Source: GCA-002726655 sp046582185 (GTDB taxonomy: Bacteria; Pseudomonadota; Gammaproteobacteria; Pseudomonadales; Azotimanducaceae). Taken from it: 64,000 nt of DNA. Under the pieces are notes generated by a model. That model was not told where the DNA came from, did no database searches, and was given only the letters and a program-made list of their open reading frames with translations. The stretch is from positions 160,068-224,067 of the forward strand of contig JAYGEX010000018.1 of assembly GCA_046582185.1 (NCBI GenBank). Direction: 5' to 3'. Positions within the stretch are counted from its first letter, which is position 1; each line of letters starts with the position of its first letter. The translations under genes were made by a program, and so were the position numbers. Below, in pieces: positions 54,290 to 64,000 of the stretch.

Positions 54290-55248
54290 ACAGCGTCTCT
54301 TTCTTCCGTCAGCTCGGTTTCTGTCTCACTCATCTTCGCTCGACTAAATTCACTGACTTCCAGCCCCTGAACAATAGACCAGGCACCATCCGCACAGGTA
54401 CATGGAAAAGAATAAATAAGACCTTCGGTAATACCATAACTGCCATCTGAGTAAACAGCCATGCTAACTGTTCTACCGTTCGTTCCAAGCGCCCAATCCT
54501 TCATATGCTCAATTGCGGCATTCGCAGCAGATGCTGCACTGGAAAGTCCGCGGGCCTTGATAATTGCAGCACCCCTTTGCTGAACAGTTGGAATGAAATC
54601 GTCCTCAACCCAGGACTGTTCAACTAAATCCATCGCAGCAGTACCACCAACGCTGGCATGAGTAATATCCGGATACTGTGTCGCCGAGTGATTACCCCAG
54701 ATCGCCAGATCCTTCACGTCCGTCACATGTTTGCCTGTTTTTTGAGCTAACTGGGCCGCAGCGCGATTGTGATCCAGTCGAGTCATCGCTGTAAACCGTG
54801 ACGAGTCAATATCCGGGGCATTACGCTGTGCAATCAGGCAGTTTGTATTTGCCGGGTTTCCGACCACCAGAACTTGAATATTCTTATTGGCATTGTCGTT
54901 GATTGATTTCCCCTGAACAGAAAAAATCTGTGCATTTGCTTCCAGCAAGTCCTTTCGCTCCATGCCAGGGCCGCGAGGGCGCGAACCAACCAAAAGCGCA
55001 TAGTCGGCGTCCTTGAATGCTTCATCCGGGTTATCTGTCGCTATAATCTCTTGAATCAATGGAAATGCGCAGTCATCAAGCTCCATCACAACGCCGCCGA
55101 GCGCGTCCATGGCTGGTGGAATCTCCAATAGTTGAAGGATAAGCGGCTGATCCTCACCCAGCATCTGCCCAGCGGCAATCCTGAATAGCAGGGAATAACT
55201 GATCTGGCCGGCGGCACCGGTGATTGCGACTCTAACTGGCGACTTCAT
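54268..55248 (-). CDS. mdh: Malate dehydrogenase
   Basis: TCA-cycle enzyme of 326 aa (NAD-dependent malate to oxaloacetate). N-terminal [21 protein letters not shown] is the dinucleotide motif; [22 protein letters not shown] and [13 protein letters not shown] follow; the catalytic His is in [11 protein letters not shown], with RLDHNRA before it. The C-terminus matches the group I long form (EcMDH differs). The start ATG lies 148 bp from the region where the AAA ATPase begins, so the two are divergent. Confidence 0.95.
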   Translation of the reverse strand: MKSPVRVAITGAAGQISYSLLFRIAAGQMLGEDQPLILQLLEIPPAMDALGGVVMELDDCAFPLIQEIIATDNPDEAFKDADYALLVGSRPRGPGMERKDLLEANAQIFSVQGKSINDNANKNIQVLVVGNPANTNCLIAQRNAPDIDSSRFTAMTRLDHNRAAAQLAQKTGKHVTDVKDLAIWGNHSATQYPDITHASVGGTAAMDLVEQSWVEDDFIPTVQQRGAAIIKARGLSSAASAANAAIEHMKDWALGTNGRTVSMAVYSDGSYGITEGLIYSFPCTCADGAWSIVQGLEVSEFSRAKMSETETELTEERDAVQALLPS

Positions 55249-55405
55249 TTTGGCTCCTTGGATGACTCTTGGATAACTAAAGTAGCGCGACTATGCGACA
55301 ACTACCGGGAAAAAGGCCGCAGAGTATACCAATACTCCGCAATTTCAACCATCCTGCAGACAATATTATCCGTTAATTCATCACCTCCGCGCAGTCTCGC
55401 GTATC

Positions 55406-56251
55406 ATGAACCATCATCAATTACACTCCATTACACCTCATGGAATCACATTAAGCATGAATTACCTGATGTCTCTCAGAACCAGAGAAACAGATGGGAT
55501 GCCTTCCGGCTTCCCTTTTCAGGTACCTGCGATAGAAGCCCTCGATGAAATCAAATTTACCGCTCCTGTCACCTTTTTCGTGGGAGAAAACGGTAGTGGA
55601 AAATCGACGCTGCTGGAAACAATCGCCTGCGGAATGCGTTGTCCAACAATTGGTAGCTCAGACGTCAATCTTGATGAATCCCTTGAAAGCCAACAACAGC
55701 TGGCAAAAATGCTGATTTTTGCACGCCACAAGAGACCTGGTACAAGTTTGTTCTTTAGGGCCGAGGACGCTATTGGTTTTACAAAAAGGCTAAAGGAGGA
55801 AATGAGCGGCCTGAGCGAACTGGAAGCACATTTTGATGAAACATTGACTGGATATGGACGGCAACTTGCTACTGGCGCTATGCGTGGACAAAAAAAGGCA
55901 CTGCAAGCCAAGTATGGCGATGATCCTGATGCACGCTCTCACGGTGAGTGGTTTATCAACATCATGAAGGAACGGGTTCACCCAGGAGGCCTCTATCTTC
56001 TCGACGAGCCAGAAACACCCCTGTCGCCAATCCATCAACTTTCATTGTTGTCACTCATTAGTGACAGCGTTCGCCAAGGTAGCCAATTTATCATCGCCAC
56101 TCACTCGCCTATCTTGATGGCGCTGCCAGGTGCCATTATTCTCAGCTTCGACCATATACCCATCTGCCCGATCGCCTGGGATGAAGTTGAGCACGTAGCT
56201 ATCGTACGATCCTTTCTAAACGACCCGGAAAGCTATCTGCGACACCTCTGA
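55406..56251 (+). CDS. Single-domain AAA/ABC-type ATPase of unknown function
   Basis: A 281-aa ATP-binding protein. Walker A GENGSGKSTLLETIACG and Walker B LYLLDEPETPLSP are clear, followed by a switch His (IIATHSPILMALPG). It lacks the LSGGQ signature and belongs to the AAA_21-like group of ABC/OLD-type ATPases. The central part (residues 120-200) is lysine-rich (FTKRLKEEMSG). The start is uncertain: ATGs at 55406, 55457 and 55469 are all possible and none has a clear ribosome site. Single gene between mdh and gltB. Confidence 0.7.
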   Translation: MNHHQLHSITPHGITLSMNYLMSLRTRETDGMPSGFPFQVPAIEALDEIKFTAPVTFFVGENGSGKSTLLETIACGMRCPTIGSSDVNLDESLESQQQLAKMLIFARHKRPGTSLFFRAEDAIGFTKRLKEEMSGLSELEAHFDETLTGYGRQLATGAMRGQKKALQAKYGDDPDARSHGEWFINIMKERVHPGGLYLLDEPETPLSPIHQLSLLSLISDSVRQGSQFIIATHSPILMALPGAIILSFDHIPICPIAWDEVEHVAIVRSFLNDPESYLRHL

Positions 56252-56563
56252 ATTGGCCTTATTCAGACATTTTCAAATCTCCATCAAACTTCCATCTTCC
56301 ATTTATTCTTTATTTTCAACGGCTTACACTTTAAACTATCGGCGTGGTGTGTGCCTATACTCTTGACTTTCGCCGGGCTGGTGTTATTGTTTTCCACCCC
56401 AAAAATGGTCGATACTTCGTTTAACAACGACTCGCACTGTATTAGCAGTCGATTCGAGGGCAGCTGATAAATCGCTGCCAAATCATCGCAGCGTGTCAAG
56501 AGGGAAACACGCTTGCTTATCGGAACAGGTCGACGGCCAATACAGCCTAGGTTAGATATAACA
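56252..56563 (+). promoter_or_regulatory. gltB upstream region with a candidate promoter and stem
   Basis: A 312-bp gap without a convincing gene. TTGACT (56363-56368), 16-bp spacer, TATTGT (56385-56390) is the best promoter candidate. CGCTGC (56473-56478) and GCAGCG (56488-56493) can form a six-pair stem in the 5' untranslated region, without a T run, so it is not a terminator. A 20-codon ORF at 56404 has no runs of a single amino acid. No clear operator is recognised. Confidence 0.35.
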
Positions 56564-59500
56564 ATGATCAGCAAAAGAATTGATGGCAAAACTGGCTTTC
56601 CCGATAAAATCGGGCTGTATGACCCTGCCAACGAGAAAGACTCCTGCGGCGTCGGATTTGTCGCTCATATAAAAGGTAAAGCAAGCCACCAGATTATGTT
56701 GGATGCGTATCACATTAATTCCCGCATGGATCATCGTGGCGGCTGTGGATTTGAAGAAAATACCGGTGATGGCGCAGGCATACTGACCGCCCTGCCTCAT
56801 TCGTTCTTTGAGAAGATTGCCAGAGACTTAAAGGTTAAATTACCTGTAAGTGGCCAATACGCGGTAGGAAATATTTTTCTTCCCCAGGACCAAGCCGAGA
56901 GGGATGTTTGTAAATCAACAATAGAGGCCGTGGTTGCGGCTGAAGGTCAGGAATTTCTAGCCTGGCGCGAGGTACCTATTGACCCGGAAGGTGCAAATGT
57001 GGGTCCTGCAGCTTTAGCAGCTATGCCAGCGATTGAGCAGATGTTTGTCGCCTCAAAGCTAGGTGCAGATGAGAGTGATGCTTTTGATCGTGCTCTGTTC
57101 ATTATTCGCAAACAGGTGAGCAAACAGCTAGCCAGTAATAAAGAGCTTAAGCAGTTGCATATGTTGTACGCCTGCAGTCTGTCGCCAAATGTCATCGTAT
57201 ACAAAGGTATGTTGACGCCTGGCCAGCTATTTCCATTTTATAAGGATCTCGAGAGTACGGACTATGAGACCCATCTGGCGATGGTTCATTCCCGCTTTAG
57301 CACCAATACATTCCCCTCCTGGGATCGAGCTCAGCCTAATCGCTATATGAGCCATAACGGTGAAATCAATACTCTAAGAGGCAATAGGAATCAGATGACT
57401 GCACGACAAGGTGTCGTAAGCTCTGATTTATTTGGCGATGAAATTGAGAAGGTGTTTCCCATTGTGGAACCCGAATTTTCTGATTCCGGCACCTTTGACA
57501 ATGTCCTGGAATTTCTACTCCTGTCTGGTCGTAGCCTTCAGGAATCCATCATGATGATGATTCCTGAAGCGTGGCAATCAGACGAAAACATGTCCAAAAA
57601 GAAGAGAGACTTCTATGAGTTTCACTCTGCATTGATGGAGCCTTGGGATGGGCCTGCTTCCATCGTCTTTACGGACGGCCATTATATTGGCGCGGTGCTT
57701 GATCGAAATGGGCTGCGGCCCAGCCGCTACTATTTAACACATGACGACAAAGTCATCATGGCATCAGAAGTGGGGGTTTTACCTGTAGACCCGGCAAACG
57801 TAAAGTTAAAGGGGCGCCTGCAGCCTGGAAAGATGTTCCTTATCGATTTTGAGCAAGGGCGTCTAATTCCGGATGAAGAATTAAAGAATGATTTCGCTTC
57901 GCAACGACCCTACGGGAAGTGGCTGCAAAATCAGAAGCTGGAACTAAAAGATATTCCAGCTGCGTTCACTCAATCCACAAATGATCCTGAAACCCTGCTA
58001 AAGAAAATGCAGGCCTTTGGTTACACAATAGAGACTATGCAATTCATGTTGCTGCCACTGGTCATCGAGGCAAGGGATCCACTTGGCTCAATGGGCAATG
58101 ACGCTGCGCTGGCTTGTCTGTCGGATAAGTCGCGCATGATTTATGACTACTTCAAACAGCTCTTTGCCCAGATCACGAATCCGCCAATTGATTCGATTCG
58201 CGAAGAAGTTGTCATGTCCCTTGAGTGTTTTGTCGGACCGGAAGGCAATCTTCTTGAAACCAGTGAAATGCATGCACACAGACTGCGTATTCCTCACCCA
58301 ATTTTATCCAATGAAGAACTGGCCGCTCTGAAACACATGGATTATCGAGGCTGGAAGACCCAGGTCATTGATATCACATTCGAAAAAGAGCTGGGTAAAG
58401 ATGGCATGATCCAAGCACTGGACAGAATTTGTGCAGAAGCAAGAAACGCCATTACAGACGGATACTCGCTGGTCTTACTTTCAGATAAAAATGTAGACGA
58501 GGGCAGGATGGCTCTTAGCTCGCTCATCGCCTGCGGCGCTGTACACCACCATCTGATCACCAATCATCAAAGAACGCGGATTGGCATTATTCTGGAAACA
58601 GGGGAAGCCAGGGAAGTACACCATCATTGCCTGTTAACCGGTTTTGGTGCCGATGCAATCAACCCCTATCTTGCGTTTGAAGCATTGCGACAATCTGCAC
58701 GCGATGGACTGCTGGATTCCACCAAGTATTCAGATTCCCAGGTAATAGTGTCGGCCTACAAAAAGGGAGTCGCTAAAGGCATCCTCAAGGTAATGGCCAA
58801 GATGGGCATCTCAACCTTACAATCCTATAAAGGGGCGCAAATATTTGAAGCAGTTGGTCTGGCAGAAGAAATCATTGACCGATGTTTTACCGGAACAGCA
58901 AGCAGGGTTCAGGGAGTGAATTTCGATGTGCTCTATAAAGAAATGGAGCAGCGTCACGAAATAGGCTTTCCGCTTAAGCCATCCAACTTGATACCCATAT
59001 TGCCAAATCCCGGCGACTTTCATTGGCGCAGCGGCGGCGACACGCATATGTGGGACCCTACCAGCATTGCGAATATCCAGGTTGCAGCACGCAACAATGA
59101 CAAGGACGCATATCTGGCATTTGCAAAGCATGCCAATCAGGAAGCAACCCTAAAGGCGACCTTCCGTGGCTTGTTTAGTTTCCGAGACGATATCAATACT
59201 CCGGTCGCCTTAGACGAAGTTGAGTCTGCTGCGGAGATTGTTAAACGATTCTGCACGGGTGCGATGAGCTTCGGTTCAATATCAACAGAAAGTCATGAAG
59301 CCCTCGCAATCGCGATGAATCGCCTGGGAGGAAAGTCAAACACCGGAGAAGGTGGAGAGGATCCAATACGATTTGCCATAATGGATAATGGCGACTCTAA
59401 ACGATCAGCGATCAAGCAGGTTGCATCCGGACGATTTGGCGTGACCATCTGGTATCTTGCTAATTCAGATGAATTGCAAATCAAAATTGTCCAGGGCGCA

Positions 59501-61141
59501 AAGCCTGGCGAAGGTGGTGAACTACCCGGGCCCAAGGTTGATGATACGATTGCCAGAATTCGACATTCAACGCCCGGCGTCGGCTTGATAAGCCCGCCGC
59601 CACACCACGATGTCTATTCCATTGAAGATATCGCACAGCTAATCCATGATCTAAAGAACAGCAATCCCAAGGCGAGAATCAGCGTAAAGCTCGGCTCTGA
59701 AATTGGCGTCGGTACTATCGCCGCAGGCGTGACCAAAGCCAAAGCTGATCATCTGGTTATTACCGGTCACGATGGCGGAACTGGCGCGTCACCACTCACG
59801 TCAATCAAACACGCGGGATTGCCCTGGGAGCTCGGCATTGCCGAAACCCATCAAACCCTGGTCATGAACAACTTAAGATCCAGGGTTGTCTTACAGACAG
59901 ATGGGCAGATTAAAACCGGCAGAGATGTCGCCATCGCTGCGCTCCTGGGCGCTGAAGAATTTGGCTTTGCAACGGCGCCTCTAGTCACTTTGGGCTGCAT
60001 CATGATGCGTAAGTGTCACTTAAATACCTGCCCAGTTGGCATCGCAACCCAGGACCCTGAGCTGCGCAAGAAATTTAACGGTAAACCCGAACACGTCGTT
60101 AACTACCTGTTTATGGTTGCTGAAGAAATGCGGGGAATTATGGCGCAGCTCGGCTTCCGAAAGGTCAACGAAATGATCGGCAGGGTTGATGTGCTTGATA
60201 CAAACAAGGCAATCAAACATTGGAAATCTGATGGGCTGGACCTTTCCAGCATTCTGACGCCTGCAAAAATTGTATTTGAAGGAACAGAAGTCTATCAAAC
60301 CATTAAACAGGATCATGGCCTCGACAAGGCGCTGGACAATGAGTTGATTAAACTTGCCGAACCGGCACTTAAAGATGGTACAACGGTCAATATCGAGCTA
60401 CCGGTGATCAACATCAACCGAGTCGTCGGCACCATGTTGTCACACGAAGTAACCAAGGCGACGGCAGGCAAAGGTTTACCAGACAACACCATTAACATTA
60501 GCCTTAATGGCTCCGCCGGCCAAAGTCTGGCCGCGTGGCTCGCAGCAGGGATTACAATCACTGTCGAAGGGGACGCCAATGACTATGTGGGCAAAGGATT
60601 GTCTGGTGGTACCGTCATTATCTACCCACCAAAGGACAGCACTTTTGTAGCAGAAGATAATGTTCTTATTGGCAATGTTGTTCTCTATGGGGCGACGTCC
60701 GGTCAGGCATACTTTCGCGGCATTGCTGCTGAACGATTCTGTGTTCGCAATAGCGGCGCTACCGCCGTAGTTGAAGGTATAGGTGATCACGGATGTGAGT
60801 ATATGACTGGCGGCGTAGTTGTCGTGTTAGGGAAAACCGGAAGGAATTTTGGTGCTGGCATGAGCGGCGGAGTTGCGTATGTATGGGACAAATCGGGAGA
60901 ATTCTCGAGCCGATGCAACAAAGATACCTTCGAACTCGAACAGCTTGAATCACAAAATGACATCCTGGAATTAAAGAAATTGATTAGTAAGCACTACACC
61001 TTTACTGATTCAGCAGTGGCGAAGTCCATTCTTGCAAACTGGGATGAGGAACTCGGTAGTTTCGTCAAGGTGATGCCAACAGACTATAAACGTGTACTAC
61101 TTGAACAAATGAATGAAGCACCTGCTGCGGCAACCGCTTAA
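56564..61141 (+). CDS. gltB: Glutamate synthase (NADPH) large subunit
   Basis: Makes glutamate from glutamine and 2-oxoglutarate together with GltD. About 1525 aa from the ATG at 56564; the upstream ATG at 56513 adds a non-family N-terminus. Domains in order: class II glutaminase, with the nucleophile Cys exposed by removal of a short propeptide (KDSCGVGFVAHI), central domain, FMN-binding synthase domain (GGKSNTGEGGEDP, DGGTGASPLTSIKHAG), 3Fe-4S cysteines (MMRKCHLNTCPVGIA), and the C-terminal beta-helix rich in GxxGG (GGTVIIYP, YMTGGVVVVLG). Two glutamine-derived channels are implied. gltD follows by 68 bp. Confidence 0.96.
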   Translation: MISKRIDGKTGFPDKIGLYDPANEKDSCGVGFVAHIKGKASHQIMLDAYHINSRMDHRGGCGFEENTGDGAGILTALPHSFFEKIARDLKVKLPVSGQYAVGNIFLPQDQAERDVCKSTIEAVVAAEGQEFLAWREVPIDPEGANVGPAALAAMPAIEQMFVASKLGADESDAFDRALFIIRKQVSKQLASNKELKQLHMLYACSLSPNVIVYKGMLTPGQLFPFYKDLESTDYETHLAMVHSRFSTNTFPSWDRAQPNRYMSHNGEINTLRGNRNQMTARQGVVSSDLFGDEIEKVFPIVEPEFSDSGTFDNVLEFLLLSGRSLQESIMMMIPEAWQSDENMSKKKRDFYEFHSALMEPWDGPASIVFTDGHYIGAVLDRNGLRPSRYYLTHDDKVIMASEVGVLPVDPANVKLKGRLQPGKMFLIDFEQGRLIPDEELKNDFASQRPYGKWLQNQKLELKDIPAAFTQSTNDPETLLKKMQAFGYTIETMQFMLLPLVIEARDPLGSMGNDAALACLSDKSRMIYDYFKQLFAQITNPPIDSIREEVVMSLECFVGPEGNLLETSEMHAHRLRIPHPILSNEELAALKHMDYRGWKTQVIDITFEKELGKDGMIQALDRICAEARNAITDGYSLVLLSDKNVDEGRMALSSLIACGAVHHHLITNHQRTRIGIILETGEAREVHHHCLLTGFGADAINPYLAFEALRQSARDGLLDSTKYSDSQVIVSAYKKGVAKGILKVMAKMGISTLQSYKGAQIFEAVGLAEEIIDRCFTGTASRVQGVNFDVLYKEMEQRHEIGFPLKPSNLIPILPNPGDFHWRSGGDTHMWDPTSIANIQVAARNNDKDAYLAFAKHANQEATLKATFRGLFSFRDDINTPVALDEVESAAEIVKRFCTGAMSFGSISTESHEALAIAMNRLGGKSNTGEGGEDPIRFAIMDNGDSKRSAIKQVASGRFGVTIWYLANSDELQIKIVQGAKPGEGGELPGPKVDDTIARIRHSTPGVGLISPPPHHDVYSIEDIAQLIHDLKNSNPKARISVKLGSEIGVGTIAAGVTKAKADHLVITGHDGGTGASPLTSIKHAGLPWELGIAETHQTLVMNNLRSRVVLQTDGQIKTGRDVAIAALLGAEEFGFATAPLVTLGCIMMRKCHLNTCPVGIATQDPELRKKFNGKPEHVVNYLFMVAEEMRGIMAQLGFRKVNEMIGRVDVLDTNKAIKHWKSDGLDLSSILTPAKIVFEGTEVYQTIKQDHGLDKALDNELIKLAEPALKDGTTVNIELPVININRVVGTMLSHEVTKATAGKGLPDNTINISLNGSAGQSLAAWLAAGITITVEGDANDYVGKGLSGGTVIIYPPKDSTFVAEDNVLIGNVVLYGATSGQAYFRGIAAERFCVRNSGATAVVEGIGDHGCEYMTGGVVVVLGKTGRNFGAGMSGGVAYVWDKSGEFSSRCNKDTFELEQLESQNDILELKKLISKHYTFTDSAVAKSILANWDEELGSFVKVMPTDYKRVLLEQMNEAPAAATA

Positions 61142-61209
61142 TTCTTGTCCTTCTAAAATTAGTACAGTGAAAGCACCTTCGGTGAATAACTAAGGAATCG
61201 GAAATATAT

Positions 61210-62649
61210 ATGGGAAAGCCCACCGGATTTACGGAATTCGATAGGGAAGTTGAGCCTTACAGGGATGCTTCCGAGAGAATTATCGATTTTAAAGAGTTAT
61301 ATACTTCGCATGATGAAGTACACCTTAAAACCCAGGGTTCAAGATGTATGGATTGCGGCGTACCATTCTGTCAATCAGACGATGGCTGCCCGGTCTACAA
61401 TCTGATACCCGAATGGAACGACCTGGTATACAAGGGTCGATGGCAAGACGCATTAGATAGATTGCACAAGACCAATAACTTTCCCGAGTTCACCGGGCGC
61501 GTATGTCCGGCACCTTGTGAAGGTGCCTGCGTACTTGGTATTACGAGCCCGGCAGTGACCATCAAGAACATCGAATGCGCCATCATCGATAAAGGCTTCG
61601 AAGAAGGTTGGGTTGTTCCACAAGTACCAGAAAATCGATCCGGCAAGCGAGTTGCCGTGATTGGGTCTGGCCCCGCAGGTCTGGCAGCTGCAGCACAGCT
61701 GAACCAGGCAGGACACCATGTCACCGTTTATGAAAAGGCGGACCGAGCGGGCGGGCTACTGATGTACGGCATTCCGAATATGAAACTCGACAAAGGCATT
61801 GTTGACAGACGGGTACAGCTCCTGCGTGATGAAGGCGTTGAATTTATTCTCAATGCAGACGTCGGCAAAGACATCGATGTCCAGAAACTCATCGCTGAGA
61901 ATGACGCCGTTTTGCTGGCCACCGGCGCACTGGTTGCCAGAGACCTTCCCATCCCAAATCGTGAAGGCAAAGGTGTTCACATGGCGATGGAATTTCTTAC
62001 CGCCAATACCAAGAGCCTGCTTGATTCCAATCACGAGGATGGCAACTACATATCAGCAAAAGATAAGGATGTGATCGTCATCGGCGGCGGCGACACCGGC
62101 ACCGACTGTATCGGTACCGCGCTGCGCCATGGCTGCAAATCTCTGGTCAACTTTGAATTGCTGCCCAAACCACCCAATGATCGAGCCCCCAATAATCCCT
62201 GGCCTCTCTGGCCAAAAATCTATCGTGTCGACTATGGTCACGCCGAAGCGGAACAAAAATTCGGTGATGATCCACGAGAATTTTCCATTATGAGTAAGGA
62301 ATTCATCCTGGACGATGAAGGTAAACTCAAAGGCGTAGTAACCGTTAATGTTGATGACAAATTTCAGGAGATTGAGGGTACAACAAAGACCTGGGAAGCC
62401 GATCTTATATTCCTGTCCATGGGCTTCTTACAACCCGAGCACTACATCAATGAAACGTTAGGGATGGATATTGATCAGCGGGGCAATTTCATTGCCAATA
62501 GATCTGATTACAAGACCAGCGTAGCCAAAGTATATGCAACGGCTGATTGCAGAAGGGGGCAGGACCTGGTTGTTCGAGCAATCAATGAAGGGCGAGAGGC
62601 GGCAAGAGAGATTGACCGTGAACTCATGGGATCGACCCAGTTGCCTTAA
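61210..62649 (+). CDS. gltD: Glutamate synthase (NADPH) small subunit
   Basis: A 479-aa flavoprotein that passes electrons from NADPH to GltB. The N-terminal 4Fe-4S cysteines are in [20 protein letters not shown] and [13 protein letters not shown]; the FAD site is [17 protein letters not shown] and the NADPH site [18 protein letters not shown]. Length and spacing match GltD. Gene order gltB-gltD is standard. The operon ends at the terminator downstream. Confidence 0.96.
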   Translation: MGKPTGFTEFDREVEPYRDASERIIDFKELYTSHDEVHLKTQGSRCMDCGVPFCQSDDGCPVYNLIPEWNDLVYKGRWQDALDRLHKTNNFPEFTGRVCPAPCEGACVLGITSPAVTIKNIECAIIDKGFEEGWVVPQVPENRSGKRVAVIGSGPAGLAAAAQLNQAGHHVTVYEKADRAGGLLMYGIPNMKLDKGIVDRRVQLLRDEGVEFILNADVGKDIDVQKLIAENDAVLLATGALVARDLPIPNREGKGVHMAMEFLTANTKSLLDSNHEDGNYISAKDKDVIVIGGGDTGTDCIGTALRHGCKSLVNFELLPKPPNDRAPNNPWPLWPKIYRVDYGHAEAEQKFGDDPREFSIMSKEFILDDEGKLKGVVTVNVDDKFQEIEGTTKTWEADLIFLSMGFLQPEHYINETLGMDIDQRGNFIANRSDYKTSVAKVYATADCRRGQDLVVRAINEGREAAREIDRELMGSTQLP

Positions 62650-62664
62650 CTTCTTCAAGGTAAA

Positions 62665-62689
62665 AAAAACGGAGCACAGCTCCGTTTTT
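62665..62689 (+). terminator. Rho-independent terminator of gltBD
   Basis: Hairpin AAAAACGGAGC - ACA - GCTCCGTTTTT just after the gltD stop. The stem is symmetrical, so it may also end transcription of the minus-strand gene coming from the right. Confidence 0.93.
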
Positions 62690-62703
62690 AATATTGGAAA
62701 GAT

Positions 62704-63477
62704 TTAATAGCTACAGCTGAAGCCTACGCCAGAGAGAAGGCCCTTAAATGAGGTCGCCTTAACCTCAACACCTGAACTGCCACTAGGCGGGTTCGGACTC
62801 TGAGTCGCAAGGGATATGAATACACTGGTAAATCCCAGTGCGCTGCTATCCGTCAATGTACCCCCAGGGACATTTGTGATCTTACAGCCATCCGACCCAA
62901 TCGTTACGGCTATCGCGGTGCCAGTCGACATCCGGCCATTAAACTGGTCTGAAATATCAACCACAACGCCACCATTACCAGAGGTTAGCGAAACAATTTC
63001 GCCAATGCCGGGAGCAACCTGGGAATTTGCATAACCAATGGTGAAATCTGTGCCAACTCCGAGCGCCGCTCCTCCTGCATTCGTCGTCACTGGAACGTTC
63101 GCGTTGAATTGCCCCGCAGGAATATCGCCGCTAAGGTCCACGGCATTGATATACTCACCCGTACTCGAATCCCTGACACCAAAGTATCCACTTGAGCCGG
63201 ACATTATGATGGTGATATCCCTGCGAATATTGACCAGATCGCGGGTGCAATAACGCCCGGTATCCTCAAGACAGGGTACGGCGTTGTTATCACAAATCTC
63301 GGCTCGCTCACTTATAGCTTCAGGACATAAGGTGCCATTATAAATGCCATTACCTGCGTTGAACTTGCCATCCAGATCCTTCAGATTGTTCGTTGAATCG
63401 CTATCGCCAAAATCAATGAATTGCTCTTCGCTGCCACCTATTTGAAAACATGCGTCTTCCATTGAGGCCGTCAGAGG
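62704..63477 (-). pseudogene. Exported glycine-rich protein gene, 5' end cut by the IS element
   Basis: About 252 aa of a beta-rich protein (from the ATG at 63462; the frame continues past it to the IS junction near 63478). Two Cys-rich parts (TLCPEAISERAEIC with a nearby CLEDTGRYC, and a final FSCSY) suggest a secreted, disulfide-bonded protein; the residues just before the ATG (TPLTAS) look like the end of a signal peptide, which would have been replaced by the IS. Middle: GYFGVRDSSTGEYINAVDL, then VSLTSGNGGVVVDI. No family is recognised. The upstream half of the signal peptide is missing, so I treat it as disrupted. Confidence 0.55.
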
Positions 63478-64000
63478 TGTTAATGAGCATGTAAAACTGA
63501 CCCACTTTGGTGGGTAATTGGCACTTAAAATTGACCCACCTATTTAGTTAAATACCGGGCCGTATGCTCGGCGCATAAATAGGTGATATTAATAGAATCA
63601 GCCATGAAGATACGCCGCCTTATTTTGGTTGAAGGGCGCAGTATCAGATCAGTGAGTCGGGATACAGGCATATCCGGTAATACAATAAAAAAATATTTGC
63701 AGTGCGCCTCCCCACCGACGTATCAGCGAACAAAACCCACAACCCAGCTCAAACTAAAAGACTATGAGAAGACATTAAGTCAATGGGTTGAGTTCGACCT
63801 TATCCGACCCAAACGAGAGCGTAGAACAGCTCAAAAACTTTATGAAGCACTTATACTCGAAGGCTACCCAGGCTCTTACTCGCCAGTCTGCCGTTACGTT
63901 AAAAAGCTAAAGGCCATGCACGGCACAGATCACAAAGCGTTCATCCCACTGGTTTTTGAAAAAGGCGATGCGATGCAATTTGACTGGAGTCAGGAAGTAG
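63478..64000 (+). mobile_element. IS21-family insertion sequence, left end, partial
   Basis: The left terminus of an IS21-type element runs off the window. It likely begins near 63478 (TGTTAATGAGCATGTAAAAC). Terminal features: ACCCAC/GTGGGT hairpin (63500-63505/63510-63515) and two copies of AAAAYTGACCCAC (63493-63505, 63527-63539), the multiple-repeat end typical of IS21. An istA start follows at 63604. The right end and istB lie outside the window. Confidence 0.8.
63604..64000 (+). CDS. istA: IS21-family transposase IstA, 5' part
   Basis: An ATG at 63604 opens a frame to the window edge, 132 codons. The N-terminus has an IS21-type HTH (RSIRSVSRDTGISGNTIKKY, residues 13-32), followed by YEALILEGYPGSYSPVCRYV and, near the end, AMQFDWSQEV, which holds the first catalytic aspartate of the DDE domain. 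It would cut and join IS ends with the IstB ATPase helper. Only the first third to quarter is visible. Confidence 0.92.
   Translation, partial: MKIRRLILVEGRSIRSVSRDTGISGNTIKKYLQCASPPTYQRTKPTTQLKLKDYEKTLSQWVEFDLIRPKRERRTAQKLYEALILEGYPGSYSPVCRYVKKLKAMHGTDHKAFIPLVFEKGDAMQFDWSQEV

Noticed and set aside
56284..56631. 115-aa minus-strand ORF with a lipobox-like LGC
   Set aside because: Overlaps the gltB start and its promoter region, with no ribosome site and no family resemblance. It has some protein-like stretches, so conservation in relatives would reopen it.

Overview
The window reads as chromosome of a Gram-negative gammaproteobacterium of moderate GC. Supporting markers are Syd, SrkA/YihE, a WaaP/InaA-like lipid A kinase, a DegS-like periplasmic protease, a TolC-family outer-membrane protein, Ada-AlkA and class I AroA. 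Most genes are housekeeping or metabolic, set in short operons on both strands. I found no rRNA, tRNA, CRISPR array or prophage. One insertion sequence (IS21 family) enters at the right edge.

Layout. 1-2134: end of a peptide/opine-type ABC transporter operon with two ATPases. 2206-7060: AhpD-like protein, then MoxR, DUF58 and transglutaminase (TgpA) genes, followed by a broken gene remnant and a terminator. 7934-10080: KdsD-like sugar isomerase, then a yeast-MTD1-type methylenetetrahydrofolate dehydrogenase next to an FchA-type cyclohydrolase. 10187-11518: a divergent DUF885 lipoprotein between 22-bp inverted repeats. 15274-11658 (minus): PNPOx protein, a frameshifted GPH sugar symporter and a cobalt-type nitrile hydratase operon (beta, alpha, accessory). 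15368-19004: PCu(A)C copper chaperone, methyltransferase plus lipopolysaccharide-kinase-like protein, malonyl-CoA synthetase. 19128-24285: purN, prs and ileS. 24353-33364: hybrid sensor kinase, amidase, TolC, DegS-like protease, TerB-like protein, lipoprotein, ComF and NudC. 33364-35915: modABC. 36022-39685: srkA, acyltransferase, TauE/SafE, HemJ. 39780-41769: EF-hand protein, ECF sigma factor, membrane protein and CnrX/Spy-like sensor. 41877-49258: syd, an SDR, two MFS carriers and a TAXI-TRAP transporter. 49527-56251: aroA, ogt, ada-alkA, a mannose-6-phosphate isomerase-like protein, mdh and an AAA ATPase. 56564-62649: gltBD. 62704-64000: an exported-protein gene cut by the IS21-family element.

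The most striking item is the 250-bp gap before ileS. It holds a 20-codon leader ORF with five isoleucine codons among six, a strong intrinsic terminator, and an eight-base segment at the end of the leader that can pair with the terminator's 5' arm. This is the full layout of a ribosome-mediated isoleucine attenuator controlling an isoleucyl-tRNA synthetase, and that synthetase is of the eukaryote-like (IleRS2) type. A second unusual feature is the apparent split of FolD's two activities between an MTD1-like dehydrogenase, which lacks the FolD catalytic lysine position, and an adjacent FchA-like cyclohydrolase.

Several genes show breaks: the GPH transporter (one extra base in a G run), the remnant at 7061-7708, probably the N-terminus of the sensor kinase, and the IS-truncated gene. 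If this is an assembled environmental genome, some single-base frameshifts may be sequence errors. Short tandem repeats with 14, 15 and 17 bp units recur at 11981-12070 and 38277-39216.
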